A stretch of DNA of 64,000 nucleotides from Paucibacter sp. DJ2R-2 (GCF_025717675.1 NZ_JAJIRT010000001.1:1302001-1366000); one strand, 5' to 3'. Positions 42,401-50,444 are shown, counted from the first letter of the stretch. Numbers and translations: made by a program. The notes: a model not told the origin generated them from the letters alone.

Positions 42401-43623
42401 CGGCCCAAATAGCCGGCCGCCACACCGGGGCCGCTGATGCACAGCTCGCCGGTTTCGCCTTGCGGCTGCAGTCGCAAACCGTTCTCGACATCGGCGGCAA
42501 TCACCATCAACTGGTAGTTAGGCAGGGGCCGGCCGATGGTGACCGGCGCGCCCGCCTGCAGCTCGGCCAGACTGGCCGAGACCGTGGCCTCGGTCGGCCC
42601 GTAGGTGTTGAAGACCTGGCGGCCGGGCCGCGCCCAGCGCGCCACCAAGGCCTCGGGGCACATCTCACCGCCCAGATTGATGATGCGCAGGCCCGGCACC
42701 TCTTGGTTGAACAGGGCCAGCAGCGTGGGCACGGCGTGCAGCACGGTCACGCCTTGCGCGTTCAGGGCCTGCGGCAGGGCGTCGGGGTCAGCGGCGATCT
42801 CGCGCGGCGCCAGCCAGAGCGTGGCGCCGACGAGGTAGCTGATCCAGATCTCCTCGAAAGACATGTCAAAGGCGACCGAGAAGCCCTGGTAGACCGTGTC
42901 GCTGGCGCGCACGCCCAGCACCTCGTTCTCGCTGCGCAGGAAATGGCAGATGCTGCGCTGGCTGATGGCAATGCCCTTGGGCTTGCCCGTCGAGCCCGAG
43001 GTGTAAATCACATAGGCCGTGTGCTCGGGCAAGGCGCCTTCGCGGCGACGCAGCGGGCCTTCGTCCACACCCTCGTCAAGGCCCGACTGCGGCGGCGCCA
43101 GCAAGGCCTCGGCGCTCCAGACCGGCCGGCCCAGGCTGGCAGGGCCGGCCAGGCGCTCGGCCGCCCAGGCGGCTGGGGTCAGCAAGCCGGCCGCGTCGGC
43201 ATCCTCCAGGCACACGGCCACCCGCTCGGCCGGCGTGTCGGCGTCGCTGGGCAACCAGGCCGCGCCGGTCTTGGCAATGGCCAGCTGCAAGATCAGCAGC
43301 TCCATGCCGCGCGGCATCCACAGCCCCACGATCTGCCCCGGCCGCACACCGGCCGCGATCAGGCGCGAAGCCGCAAGGTCAGCGGCCGCATCCAGCGCCG
43401 CATAGCTCAGCGAACGCTCGCCCTGGCGCAGGGCGATCTGCTCGGGCAGGCGCCGCGCCGTGGCTTCGAACAGATCGGCCAGCAGCTCGCGGCGCAGCAG
43501 GTCGGGGCGGTCAGGGCCGCGAAGAATCGGGGGCGGGGTTGCGGCAGGGGTCAAGGAGATCGGGCCAGTCGGAGCAAAGCAGTGCGTCGCAGCACCGCGA
43601 AAAATGGAGGACAAGCAAGCCAA
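39445..43623 (-). CDS. Pls/PosA-type NRPS-like membrane protein (A-T-hexapeptide)
   Basis: A large protein of up to 1392 residues. The adenylation domain (about 40-560) has A3 YVIYTSGSTGKPKG, A5 NTYGPTEATV, A7 GRLYRTGDLARID, A8 KIRGFRVELGEIE and A10 SGKIDRNTLK. A carrier domain follows (FFSDLGGHSLMAARLAS). The remaining 700 residues hold six or so membrane segments alternating with left-handed beta-helix hexapeptide regions (LGRVDIGANAYVGSYSVLEG, LGDETFIADAVLLG, IGERVTIGARSTVLYG). This is the layout of the Pls/PosA group, related to poly-lysine synthetase, which links amino acids without condensation domains. The TTG start is uncertain; no good binding site is visible. The next gene supplies the transferase. 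Product unknown, possibly a short amino-acid polymer. Confidence 0.88.
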   Translation of the reverse strand: MACLSSIFRGAATHCFAPTGPISLTPAATPPPILRGPDRPDLLRRELLADLFEATARRLPEQIALRQGERSLSYAALDAAADLAASRLIAAGVRPGQIVGLWMPRGMELLILQLAIAKTGAAWLPSDADTPAERVAVCLEDADAAGLLTPAAWAAERLAGPASLGRPVWSAEALLAPPQSGLDEGVDEGPLRRREGALPEHTAYVIYTSGSTGKPKGIAISQRSICHFLRSENEVLGVRASDTVYQGFSVAFDMSFEEIWISYLVGATLWLAPREIAADPDALPQALNAQGVTVLHAVPTLLALFNQEVPGLRIINLGGEMCPEALVARWARPGRQVFNTYGPTEATVSASLAELQAGAPVTIGRPLPNYQLMVIAADVENGLRLQPQGETGELCISGPGVAAGYLGRPELTAEKFLPNPWAQTPGGADGRLYRTGDLARIDEAGQIHCLGRVDDQVKIRGFRVELGEIEAALAHQPGVGTVAVLLRRDAEEDQELLMAYLVADAVAAAASGALPSAAALRAALAHSLPPYMVPSRFEWLPAMPRLSSGKIDRNTLKARPLLVDMAPVEAEDGSDPPRSEAEAALFAALRRLFPGQALRREADFFSDLGGHSLMAARLASALRAQPRFAGLTVRHIYQGRRIGAIAEAMEAMREAAPTSGADTAPPWQPPSAWRRWRCGAAQALAVPFLVALRMASWLAPFFTFHFFTGDPSDSVVTAVWMSVAVFLGATVLEFVVALAGKWLLAAGLKPGRYPLWGFTYYRWWLADRLLENAPVYFLGGSSLYVGWLRLLGAKIGREVLIGSMTVRAPELLSIGDGASIGNAVNLENARVQQGELVLGRVDIGANAYVGSYSVLEGNTAVADWGHVEGQSALADGTRVPERRVWGGSPARDLRAFDPSSLRPRPVVGQLQRWGEAAFFVAGALLIATLFFLPVFPTFMLIDSLDNLDNLDDWPSLNWLQGEVLWLQLLRYFLFALPASAVLIVITALLSAAIRWGVLPRLMKGTWPVHSWVYCSKWLVNQIQESSLQGLHGVYATVFAPWWYRLLGARVGRDAEISTALGVVPDMLTLGDETFIADAVLLGDEEIDGGWMTVRPTVVSRRSFVGNGAYVPDGTTIPENVLIGVLSRAPEGGQMKSGDTWLGTPPINLPARETVQGYPEHLTFRPSPLRRLGRGLIETFRIVAPHAIVIATGYTIVLDVMPDASDGRWGLVAWELTESGLLFGLACFVFVALFKWLLLGRYRPRAVPMWTPFVWVSEAATNLYEGIAVPNFMRFLRGTPWLPLAFRLLGCKIGRGVYLDTTDITEFDCVHIGAYSELNALSCPQTHLFEDRVMKIDHVHIGERVTIGARSTVLYGASVGDGARLGPMTLVMKGENIPAGSAWSGCPAAPQGA

Positions 43624-43961
43624 GCGGGTGGCTACAGCTGCCCTCTATCGTAGAGCCTGGGGCGGCGGCCGGGCTCTGGCGCAGCAGCAGCAACAGGCCT
43701 GGGGCATTTCACCCAAGCTCGCCCCCACACCCAGCCCCAAACCCCCAGATCTTGGGGTCCGTGCCCCAGAGGCCCCAGGGCCGCAGCGCCAAGCCCTTGA
43801 TTCATAAGGCCTGGCCGAGCTGGCACGGCTTTCGCGTTAGTCCTGCTGAGGAAGGGGGGAAAGAACTGGCGCCAAGTGCTTCCTTTCTTTCCTTCTTTCT
43901 TCTTTTCTTCACTCCGAGCTTGACCCTTGAGCTCCTCACCCACCCTGGAGACCTACTCATC
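43624..43961. other. Gene-free stretch before the small exported protein gene
   Basis: 338 bases between divergent genes, holding both promoters. A long C/T-rich run on the plus strand (43879-43917, mostly TTTC/TTCC) is the only striking feature. No credible gene seen. Confidence 0.5.
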
Positions 43962-44153
43962 ATGCGCAAGACCTTGATCACCCGCAGCCTTCGTGTCCTG
44001 ACCCTGCTGGCCGTGGCCGCCCCCCTGGCCCTGCCGCCCACCCTGGCCCAGGCCCGCGAAGGCGCCACCAGCACCGGCCACGGCATCAAGTGCTACACCT
44101 GGTTCAACCCGGTCAAGCTGGCTTGGGAACAGGTTTGCTACAAGGGCGTTTGA
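43962..44153 (+). CDS. Small exported protein, 63 residues
   Basis: A short gene with a textbook signal peptide (VLTLLAVAAPLALPPTLAQA, cleavage before REGATS). The mature part is only about 32 residues, with two Cys in IKCYTWFNPVKLAWEQVCYKGV that may form one disulfide. The ATG is preceded by CTGGAG at a slightly long distance. I do not recognise the family. A hairpin with a T-rich tail follows the gene, supporting a real transcript. It lies between the NRPS-like gene and unrelated small genes; no function assigned. Confidence 0.72.
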   Translation: MRKTLITRSLRVLTLLAVAAPLALPPTLAQAREGATSTGHGIKCYTWFNPVKLAWEQVCYKGV

Positions 44154-44169
44154 ACGCCTGCGGCGGCCC

Positions 44170-44212
44170 GGCGGCCTGGCAGCGTTGTGCCAGCCGCCCC
44201 AGTTTTGTTTTC
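44170..44212 (+). terminator. Terminator after the small exported protein gene
   Basis: GGCGGCCTGGCA / TGCCAGCCGCC stem with one bulge, 6-base loop, then AGTTTTGTTTT. Confidence 0.75.
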
Positions 44213-44267
44213 TCTAACGCCCTGGTTCAACGGCTGATCGCCACGCGTTGGGCAGCGCGGTCTAGAC

Positions 44268-44534
44268 CTACAGCTGCAGCTGCAGCATCAAGCTGCGGAT
44301 GCGCTCAACCGTCGCCTCCACTGGCGCCTCGCGCGACACCTCCAGCCCCAGCGCCCGCGCGATCTGGTTGACCTTGCCCGGGTACAGCGGAATGCCACCG
44401 GCGTCGATGGCGGCGATCAGGGCGCGAGCCTGCGCCAGCTCGGGCGGCAGCTCCGGCGCTGCGGGGGCAGCCCCCGGTGTGGAGGCCGAGGCAGCTCGCT
44501 GGGCGAGCAGGCGGCGCAAAGGAGAGGGTTTCAT
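44268..44534 (-). CDS. Small conserved-looking protein of unknown function
   Basis: An 88-residue soluble protein. The N-terminus MKPSPLRRLLAQRAA is basic, then an Ala/Pro linker leads to a compact part ARALIAAIDAGGIPLYPGKVNQIARALGLEV, followed by a helix ending RIRSLMLQLQL. The NQIARALGLEVS region suggests a helix-turn-helix-like fold but is too short for a firm claim. No convincing partner gene is next to it. Function unknown. Confidence 0.6.
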   Translation of the reverse strand: MKPSPLRRLLAQRAASASTPGAAPAAPELPPELAQARALIAAIDAGGIPLYPGKVNQIARALGLEVSREAPVEATVERIRSLMLQLQL

Positions 44535-44677
44535 TTGGAGCCGTATGGCGCTTGAAATGTGATACCAAGTCCTTGTCAGAAAATGACTTCTTCGGGACTT
44601 CCGGATTGCCGTGTGATACGCGCAGTGCGGACTAGCCTGCCATTCTCAGCGGGACATCCCCAAGGTATTTGGCTGAA

Positions 44678-45025
44678 TCAGGCGCCATACAAAGCAAGCT
44701 GTTCCGACTCGATGCGGCGCCGCAGATAGGGGTTGCGCAGAGCATCAGGCGTCAGCAAGTCGACCGGGCGATTGAACAAATCTTCCAGCCCTTGCTTGAG
44801 TGCGAAAAAGGCCTGGGAATATGCGGCTGGCGGCAAAGCCCCGTCAAAGTCCACCAAAAAGTCCAGGTCGCTGTCAGCAGGCCTGAAATCGGCCCGCGTG
44901 GCGGAGCCAAACAGATGCAGCGTGCGGGCGTGGTGGCGCTGGCACAGTTCAGCAAGCTGCGGCCGGCGGCTGGTGATGAAGGATAAGAAGTGAGAGGCCT
45001 GAGTGCTGTCGTCCATGTCCGCCAT
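44678..45025 (-). CDS. MNT-type nucleotidyltransferase domain protein
   Basis: A 115-residue minimal nucleotidyltransferase. The catalytic motif LHLFGSATRADFRPADSDLDFLVDF has the GSxxR loop and the two Asp of the DxD pair, as in MntA antitoxins. MntA proteins normally pair with a HEPN toxin and AMPylate it. No HEPN gene is recognisable on either side (the neighbour at 45091 lacks the RxxxxH motif), so it is either a solitary form or has a distant partner. C-terminus RRRIESEQLALYGA is typical of the family. Confidence 0.85.
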   Translation of the reverse strand: MADMDDSTQASHFLSFITSRRPQLAELCQRHHARTLHLFGSATRADFRPADSDLDFLVDFDGALPPAAYSQAFFALKQGLEDLFNRPVDLLTPDALRNPYLRRRIESEQLALYGA

Positions 45026-45090
45026 TCAACCCGCAGTGAAGACGGGCCGTCAACCATGAAGGTAAAAAAGAAAGCCGCCCCGAGCGAGCC

Positions 45091-45453
45091 TCAAGCGCCG
45101 GGCAAGAGCTTGCCCGCAAACGCAGCGCCCTGTTCTGCGGCGCTGATGGCGCTGCAGTCGGAGTCCTCATCTTCATAAATCACCAAGAACCAGAACCGCT
45201 GCTCGGGCGCACCGAACACCGGGCTCAAGGCAGATGCCGGCCGCGCAAGCTTCAGCTTGACCTCCAGCGACAGCTCCTCGGCCTCGGCCAGCGCCTGGCG
45301 CGGCACGGCCTCCAGCTCCGGAGTCTCCGCTCTGAAATCCAGCAGCACCACCAAGTCATTGGTCTTGAAGTGCCGCTGCGCCGCCTGCGCAAAGTTGAAC
45401 ACGCGCTCATCCAGCAGCGCGTGCAGGCGTTCGGGGAGTGGGGATTCGCTCAT
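45091..45453 (-). CDS. Hypothetical protein, 120 residues
   Basis: A soluble protein without a recognised family. It shows LLDERVFNFAQAAQRHF, NDLVVLLDFRAETPELEAVP, and an aromatic-rich strand RFWFLVIYEDED near the C-terminus. Codon use and lack of frameshift fit a real gene. It is upstream of the MNT gene on the same strand with 65 bases between them; no HEPN features are visible. Confidence 0.55.
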   Translation of the reverse strand: MSESPLPERLHALLDERVFNFAQAAQRHFKTNDLVVLLDFRAETPELEAVPRQALAEAEELSLEVKLKLARPASALSPVFGAPEQRFWFLVIYEDEDSDCSAISAAEQGAAFAGKLLPGA

Positions 45454-45564
45454 GGGGGGCTTGGGGCGGCTGGGGTGGGACGGTGGATGGATGGATGGGT
45501 TGCGTGATTATCCTGAGATGGCGCTTGGGGCGCGTCGCGGGGCTCACTGGCAGGCATCACATGG

Positions 45565-45798
45565 TTAGCCCAACTCACCAGGCTCACCGGGCTCCTCCGG
45601 CTTGCCCCATTCAAACTCGCAATTCAGACAGCGATAGTTCACCGGCTCCCAAGGCATGCAGCAGCCCCCGAGCGCGATCTCGCCGCGCTCTGCGGCCGCC
45701 ATCGCCTCCCCAGACGGCATGCCGAACAGGAGCTCCACGCCCTCGATCTGCCCACAGGCCGGGCAGCGCAGCTTCAGGGTTGGCGTATTCGTATTCAT
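45565..45798 (-). CDS. Small zinc-ribbon-like protein
   Basis: A 77-residue protein with two Cys pairs: LRCPACGQIEG and YRCLNCEFEWG, the CxxC...CxxC pattern of a zinc ribbon. Two additional Cys lie between them (GGCCMPWE). The ATG of MNTNTPTLKL was chosen; upstream only a TTG is in frame. It is 32 bases downstream of the next gene on the same strand, so the two may form an operon. Function unknown. Confidence 0.65.
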   Translation of the reverse strand: MNTNTPTLKLRCPACGQIEGVELLFGMPSGEAMAAAERGEIALGGCCMPWEPVNYRCLNCEFEWGKPEEPGEPGELG

Positions 45799-45830
45799 TG
45801 ATTTCAAGGCGCTTGCTCCACCGCTCCTGT

Positions 45831-46088
45831 TCAATGCGAGGCCCGATCACCTGCTTCCTTGCGCGCCCAGTCCGCCAGGAAGTCGAAGGTCTTGGCAATG
45901 AGCCGCATCTTCTCGGGCTTTTCTTCCTCGGTGTACATGTGCTGGACGGACATGCCATTGCCCTTGTTTCCGCCCAGCACATAGAGCAGGCTGAACTGGG
46001 CCTCCACGCGATCGGCCAGTTCGATGGCGAGGTCGTCGTACTTGCCGCGGGGGGTGGTGGTTTCGTTGGGGTCGTTCCGGTGGCTCAT
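45831..46088 (-). CDS. Hypothetical protein, 85 residues
   Basis: A small soluble protein, start MSHRNDPNETTT preceded by an AAGGGA site. It shows KYDDLAIELADRVEAQFSLLYVLGGNKGN, VQHMYTEEEKPEKMRLIAKTFDFLADW and an acidic/basic C-terminal helix. No recognised family. Upstream of the zinc-ribbon gene on the same strand. Confidence 0.6.
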   Translation of the reverse strand: MSHRNDPNETTTPRGKYDDLAIELADRVEAQFSLLYVLGGNKGNGMSVQHMYTEEEKPEKMRLIAKTFDFLADWARKEAGDRASH

Positions 46089-46400
46089 TGGATATCCCTT
46101 CATGGCTCTGGTTTGGTTGAGGTGTGGCGAAGTTTCCGCGACAGATGGCTCACCAGATGAGCCATCTGCGCCTTTTTGGACCTCCGCACGCAAGCGCTAG
46201 AGTTCAGCCTTTCGACGCACTGCACCACCATGCCCAGCACCATTCGAAGCAAGCTCAGAAGCTGGCTCGGCTCATGAATTAGTTAACGAGATTGAAGCCG
46301 GCAAAGCCAACCAGTTTTGAGGTTAGGCGATCACTCCATTACGGACCCAACCGCTCGGTATCATCTTTCCCAGAGGCATGTGCACAAGGGAGAACAACAA
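46089..46400. other. Gene-free stretch at the left edge of the defence-type block
   Basis: 312 bases of lower GC between divergent genes. Both promoters must lie here. I see no gene, terminator or attachment-site-like repeat. Confidence 0.45.
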
Positions 46401-47261
46401 GTGGCGAAGAAAAGAACGGGGGTTGGCGAGGACCTGCTATCGATCGCGGCAGCATTGCCATGGTGGGCTAGCTTGCTAATCGGCTTGGTCAGCTACCCAG
46501 TGCTTCACAAGTTCGCTGCACAGCCGGCAAGTGTTGCTGTGGCACCGGGTCAAATGGCCACCGTTGCGATATCTGCAATGGTTTCAACTGCCGCCGGCAT
46601 CGGCCAATACTTGCTGCCTTTGATATTCGGAATTGGCGCAGCTATTTCTTTCTGGAAGCAACGCCGACGGTCAGATCTGATAGACGGAGTCGCCGAGTCG
46701 CCAAGTGCCGAAGCGTTGGACGGCTTGTCCTGGCGTGAATTCGAAGTGTTAGTCGGCGAGGCGCTTCGCTTACAGGGCTACACGGTAGTCGAGCTTGGTG
46801 GCGGCGGACCTGATGGCGGTGTGGACCTCGTCCTGTCCAAGGGCAAGGAGCAGTTCCTCGTTCAGTGCAAGCAATGGAAAGCCTTCAAGGTCGGCGTGAC
46901 CGTGGTTCGGGAGCTGTACGGCGTGATGGCTGCCAAAGGCGCTGCTGGCGGCTTCGTGGTGACGTCGGGTCGCTTCACTGCTGATGCAGTCGCATTTGCC
47001 AACGGCCGGAATGTGAAGCTTGTCGACGGTGAACGGCTGCTCGTTTTGATCAAGCAAGCAAGGCAGTCTTTGGCAGAGGGGCATTCAAGGGCTGCGACCA
47101 CCAGCAAGATGGCCAAAGAGCCGGCCTCGGCTCGCTCACATGTATGCCCTGGTTGTGGGGCGCCCATGCTCGTCAGAACCGCGAAGAAGGGCGCCAATGT
47201 CGGAGCGCAGTTTTGGGGTTGCTCGACGTACCCAACTTGCAAGGTGACAGAGGAGTTGTAG
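46401..47261 (+). CDS. Membrane-linked Mrr-like restriction endonuclease with zinc finger
   Basis: A 286-residue protein. Two membrane helices are predicted at about residues 18-36 and 58-85. The Mrr-type PD-(D/E)XK domain follows (about 105-225): WREFEVLVGEALRLQGYTV, GPDGGVDLVLSKG with D142, and FLVQCKQWK with Q155 and K157. The C-terminus has a topoisomerase-type zinc finger (CPGCGAPM, GCSTYPTC). The start is the GTG of VAKKRTG, eight bases after GGGAG; an upstream start without such a site is possible. Mrr-like enzymes cut modified DNA. Membrane anchoring is known for some defence nucleases; its target is unknown. Stands at the edge of the restriction gene group. Confidence 0.85.
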   Translation: MAKKRTGVGEDLLSIAAALPWWASLLIGLVSYPVLHKFAAQPASVAVAPGQMATVAISAMVSTAAGIGQYLLPLIFGIGAAISFWKQRRRSDLIDGVAESPSAEALDGLSWREFEVLVGEALRLQGYTVVELGGGGPDGGVDLVLSKGKEQFLVQCKQWKAFKVGVTVVRELYGVMAAKGAAGGFVVTSGRFTADAVAFANGRNVKLVDGERLLVLIKQARQSLAEGHSRAATTSKMAKEPASARSHVCPGCGAPMLVRTAKKGANVGAQFWGCSTYPTCKVTEEL

Positions 47262-47413
47262 CAGGCCGCGTCTAAGCGTGGGTTGGTGCCGCCGAAAGGT
47301 GGCAGCTACGGCTTCAAAGCCTTGGCGCTCCTCGCTCGGACAATGAACCGTCAAAGACGGTGTTCCCTACACCTGATGTTCTCAACAATCAAACAGCCAA
47401 CTGAGCCTGCCGA

Positions 47414-49120
47414 TTAGCCGGCAATAACAGGCTCCCAACGCTCCACACCTCGCTGCATGGCCGTTAGTTCGACCGCTTCACGCATACGGGCAAAAAGCTC
47501 TTGCTCCCAGTTCAATGGCCCGCTCAAAGTGCGGCCAAGCAGATGGCTGGCCTGGGCGTCGAAGGGTTGAGGCAAGGCCTCACGCAACAAGCGCCAATGC
47601 TCAATGATCTGCGGCTGGCGGCTGCGCAGCAGCTCGGCCGAAGGCAGCTTGTCGGACTTGCTGCCGTTGACCTTCTCGTCCACCGGCATCAGGTTCCACA
47701 AATCGTTGTTGCCCCAGAGCGAGAACGGAATCACATGGTCCACCGCCCATTTGGGACTCAGCAGCTTTCGGCTCCACACACACTCGCTGGCACCACCCTG
47801 TTCAAACACTTGCCGCGCCAGCTGAGTTCGACGGGTAGGTTCGGGCACGGCCAGGAGCAAAGGTAAAGCGTCCCCAGCGCTGATGTGTTGGCGCTGAGCA
47901 AAGCTCTCAGTCAGGCTGGCCCAGCGCAGCACCACCGCGTCGCTGACCCAATGGCCCAGCAGGCTCAGCTCATGCCACAGCTCCGAGCGCATCAGCACCA
48001 GCCGCTCCTCGGGCTCGTAACTGAACACCGCGCCCGCGTCGGATGACAAACCCGAGTGCCTCACCGGCCCTTCGCGGACCGCCGCCTCAATCACCCGCAG
48101 GCAGGCTTCCAAGGCCTGGGCTTGGTCTGCGCGCAGCCGGTGCCCGGCGACATCCTGTTGCCAGGCGCACAGGCCGCCGTGCATGCCCTCGCCCTGGTAG
48201 GGGGCCATCAAGGCGGACATGGCGGAGCGGAACTTCAACTGTTTGGCCGAGCCCGCACCCTCACTGCGCGACTGCGGTACAAAACGATCGCTCGCAAAGA
48301 TGGGCCAGTAATAGCGGAACCACTTTTCGGCAATGCGGCGCAGCGGCACGCCAACCATGCCCTCGGCCCGCCAACGCACGCAGCGCGGCTCTTTGAGCGC
48401 AAGCTCGGCCAAGGCGCGGAACAAGGCCAGTTTGTAGGTGGCCTCTTTCTTGTCGCGATTCAGTATTCCCTCGATCTGGTCCACCGCCCTCGCAGCACCA
48501 CCGACACGCAACTCGAACAACACGGTGTACCAGCGCATGCCGCTGCGACCCATGCTGTCGTCGCTGTCCCAGCGACCGATCTGCTGAAAGCCCAGGCGTT
48601 CGAGCAACAATTTGATGGCATCTGGAGCGTAGTTCTGGAAAAGCCGCCCGTCCTTGTCCCGATCGCCGTCCAGCACATCATCGCGAGCCAAAGGCAGGGA
48701 CAGCAACAAGCGCCCGTTCGGTTTGAGTTGCTTGCGTAGCGCGAACACTGCATCGAACAGTTCCGCGTCCGGCACATGCATCAGCACCGCGCTGCATAGC
48801 ACGCCATCGAACAAGAGGCCTTGGCCAAACGGATCGCCAATTGCAGGCAGCGCCGCCGCTACCAAGCGCTCAGCCAACTCCGGATGGGCGTGTACCGCTG
48901 CGGCACGCATTGCAGTGCTTGGCTCAAGTCCGTAAACCTGATACCCCTGGCGGGCCAGCTCGGCCATATCTCGCCCCGAGCCTGCTCCCACATCCAAGAT
49001 CCGGCCACCTGCCGCAAAAGCGACCGGGAAGTACTTGGAAACGCCGCTCTGAGCTGCCTCATAGCGTGTCGCCAGATCCTTGGCATAACGGTCATAAAAA
49101 GCGGAAGTTGGCTGATCCAT
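47414..49120 (-). CDS. SAM methyltransferase-HNH nuclease fusion protein
   Basis: A 568-residue protein. Residues 1-200 are a class I methyltransferase (ILDVGAGSGRDMAELARQGYQVYGLEPS, then FDGVLCSAVLMHVP and LKPNGRLLLSLPLARDD). The middle 200-450 has no recognised family. The C-terminal part has an HNH-type nuclease motif: CVWSRKLLSPKWAVDHVIPFS, LWNLMPVDEKVNGSKSDKL. The fold order suggests a modification-plus-cleavage protein, like other phage-defence fusions. It lies on the same strand as the mod-res-HNH operon but separated by 304 bases. Methyltransferase target (DNA, RNA or small molecule) cannot be told. Confidence 0.8.
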   Translation of the reverse strand: MDQPTSAFYDRYAKDLATRYEAAQSGVSKYFPVAFAAGGRILDVGAGSGRDMAELARQGYQVYGLEPSTAMRAAAVHAHPELAERLVAAALPAIGDPFGQGLLFDGVLCSAVLMHVPDAELFDAVFALRKQLKPNGRLLLSLPLARDDVLDGDRDKDGRLFQNYAPDAIKLLLERLGFQQIGRWDSDDSMGRSGMRWYTVLFELRVGGAARAVDQIEGILNRDKKEATYKLALFRALAELALKEPRCVRWRAEGMVGVPLRRIAEKWFRYYWPIFASDRFVPQSRSEGAGSAKQLKFRSAMSALMAPYQGEGMHGGLCAWQQDVAGHRLRADQAQALEACLRVIEAAVREGPVRHSGLSSDAGAVFSYEPEERLVLMRSELWHELSLLGHWVSDAVVLRWASLTESFAQRQHISAGDALPLLLAVPEPTRRTQLARQVFEQGGASECVWSRKLLSPKWAVDHVIPFSLWGNNDLWNLMPVDEKVNGSKSDKLPSAELLRSRQPQIIEHWRLLREALPQPFDAQASHLLGRTLSGPLNWEQELFARMREAVELTAMQRGVERWEPVIAG

Positions 49121-49424
49121 GACGAATGGCGATCAGGCGCCAGATCTGTGAGCCGCCGGCCGGCTCGGCATGCACCGTGCGTGGATAGTGCTCGCTAGGT
49201 TAACAGCTGCAGGGTCAGGTGTTGCCTAAGGCTGATGCGCACGGTGGCTGATCACCAATCGCTGCCGGTAGCCACAGTGCTGAAATCATTTTTCGATAGT
49301 CAATGAGGCAGCTGAGCGCAAGATCATTCAAAGGTTTGAGAACGCGGGCGACGCCCGCGCGGAATTGTGAGATGAGGCGCGCAAAGGGATGGGCTTCATG
49401 CGAGGGCAGTCCGCTCTATCGGTC
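49121..49424. other. Gene-free gap between the fusion gene and the HNH gene
   Basis: 304 bases with GC near the lower values of the block. A GCGGGCGACGCCCGC palindrome lies near 49347, without a T-run. No gene seen. Confidence 0.45.
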
Positions 49425-50444
49425 CTAGCCGCCTCTAGCTAAATCCAAGAGCAGTAACTTGAGGCGAGCGCTGTCAGCCTCAAAATGCGCGCGTCGATGA
49501 TCTGTCGCGCACAACGCGACTACATTCCAGACCGCGTCCGCGCCACCTTCTCCGAGCGGGATGACATGGTGCGTTTCCAGATAGAGCTTGCCGGCTGTCG
49601 TCATAAAACCGGGCTGACCGCAAAGCTGGCACAGCCCACGCGCTCGCCGAAGCGCAGCAGCCCGAACATCAGGACTACGAACGAAGGCGCTGCCGGCAAT
49701 TTCACGCCGCTCGGGTGGTCTGCTGAAGTCCTCGTCGAATTGGTCGGTGTAGACCGGCTCAGGGGGGATGAATGGAGTTGTTGCAATTTCGGCGGCCAGT
49801 GGCTCAGCCGGGGCTGGTTGAACACCAGCAGATGCCGCTGGAGCCGTAGGCCGCACAGCGAGCGGGTCAGCCGAATCCAAGGGACGGCCGGTGTGCCCGC
49901 GGCGCAGGATGGTACGGCCTGTGTCGGGGGCGTAGCTATCAATGCCCCAGTGCAAGGGGTCGAGCACGCGCCGCTTAACCTCGGACGCCCGTTCATCACC
50001 TGACGCAAAGCCACGCATATCGCCTTCGCAGACGATCACTCGAATCGGCAGTCGCTTTCGAACTGCAAGCTGGATAGCTAGGTCCATGCTGCGGGCGCGC
50101 TTCTCCCAAACAGGCTTCGGCTTTTTGTCTCGCCACGGTTCGTCGCGCGCTCTAGCGATCTCGTTCGCGTAAGCGCGCATGTTGAGCTCACAGACCACGT
50201 CATCGCCGTCAGCAGCCAAGCTGGCATGCCAGAGATTCAAGACCACGACTCGGTCAGATTGCGTGAAGCACCACTCGTAGCAGTACTTGGGATTCGACGC
50301 TGGTGCGGTTTTGCCCTTCTTGTAGTTCGCCCAGTCCGAGACATCGGCCTTGATCTCATCGCGCAAGATTTCGTAGATAACCTCACGCCGCTTCGGGATC
50401 AACGAGGCGAGAGTCTGCGCAGCAAGTCCTTGACCTAATGTCAT
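49425..50444 (-). CDS. HNH endonuclease coupled to a Type III restriction gene
   Basis: A 339-residue protein. The C-terminal HNH domain shows CQLCGQPGF, LYLETHHVIPLGEGGADAVWNVVALCATDHRRAHF, with the two-His and Asn pattern. The N-terminal 200 residues (MTLGQGLAAQTLASLIPKRR, AIQLAVRKRLPIRVIVCEGD) are of unknown type and may recognise DNA or protein. The start overlaps the stop of the res gene (ATGA on the minus strand), so the two are translationally coupled, which points to a joint defence function. Confidence 0.8.
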   Translation of the reverse strand: MTLGQGLAAQTLASLIPKRREVIYEILRDEIKADVSDWANYKKGKTAPASNPKYCYEWCFTQSDRVVVLNLWHASLAADGDDVVCELNMRAYANEIARARDEPWRDKKPKPVWEKRARSMDLAIQLAVRKRLPIRVIVCEGDMRGFASGDERASEVKRRVLDPLHWGIDSYAPDTGRTILRRGHTGRPLDSADPLAVRPTAPAASAGVQPAPAEPLAAEIATTPFIPPEPVYTDQFDEDFSRPPERREIAGSAFVRSPDVRAAALRRARGLCQLCGQPGFMTTAGKLYLETHHVIPLGEGGADAVWNVVALCATDHRRAHFEADSARLKLLLLDLARGG

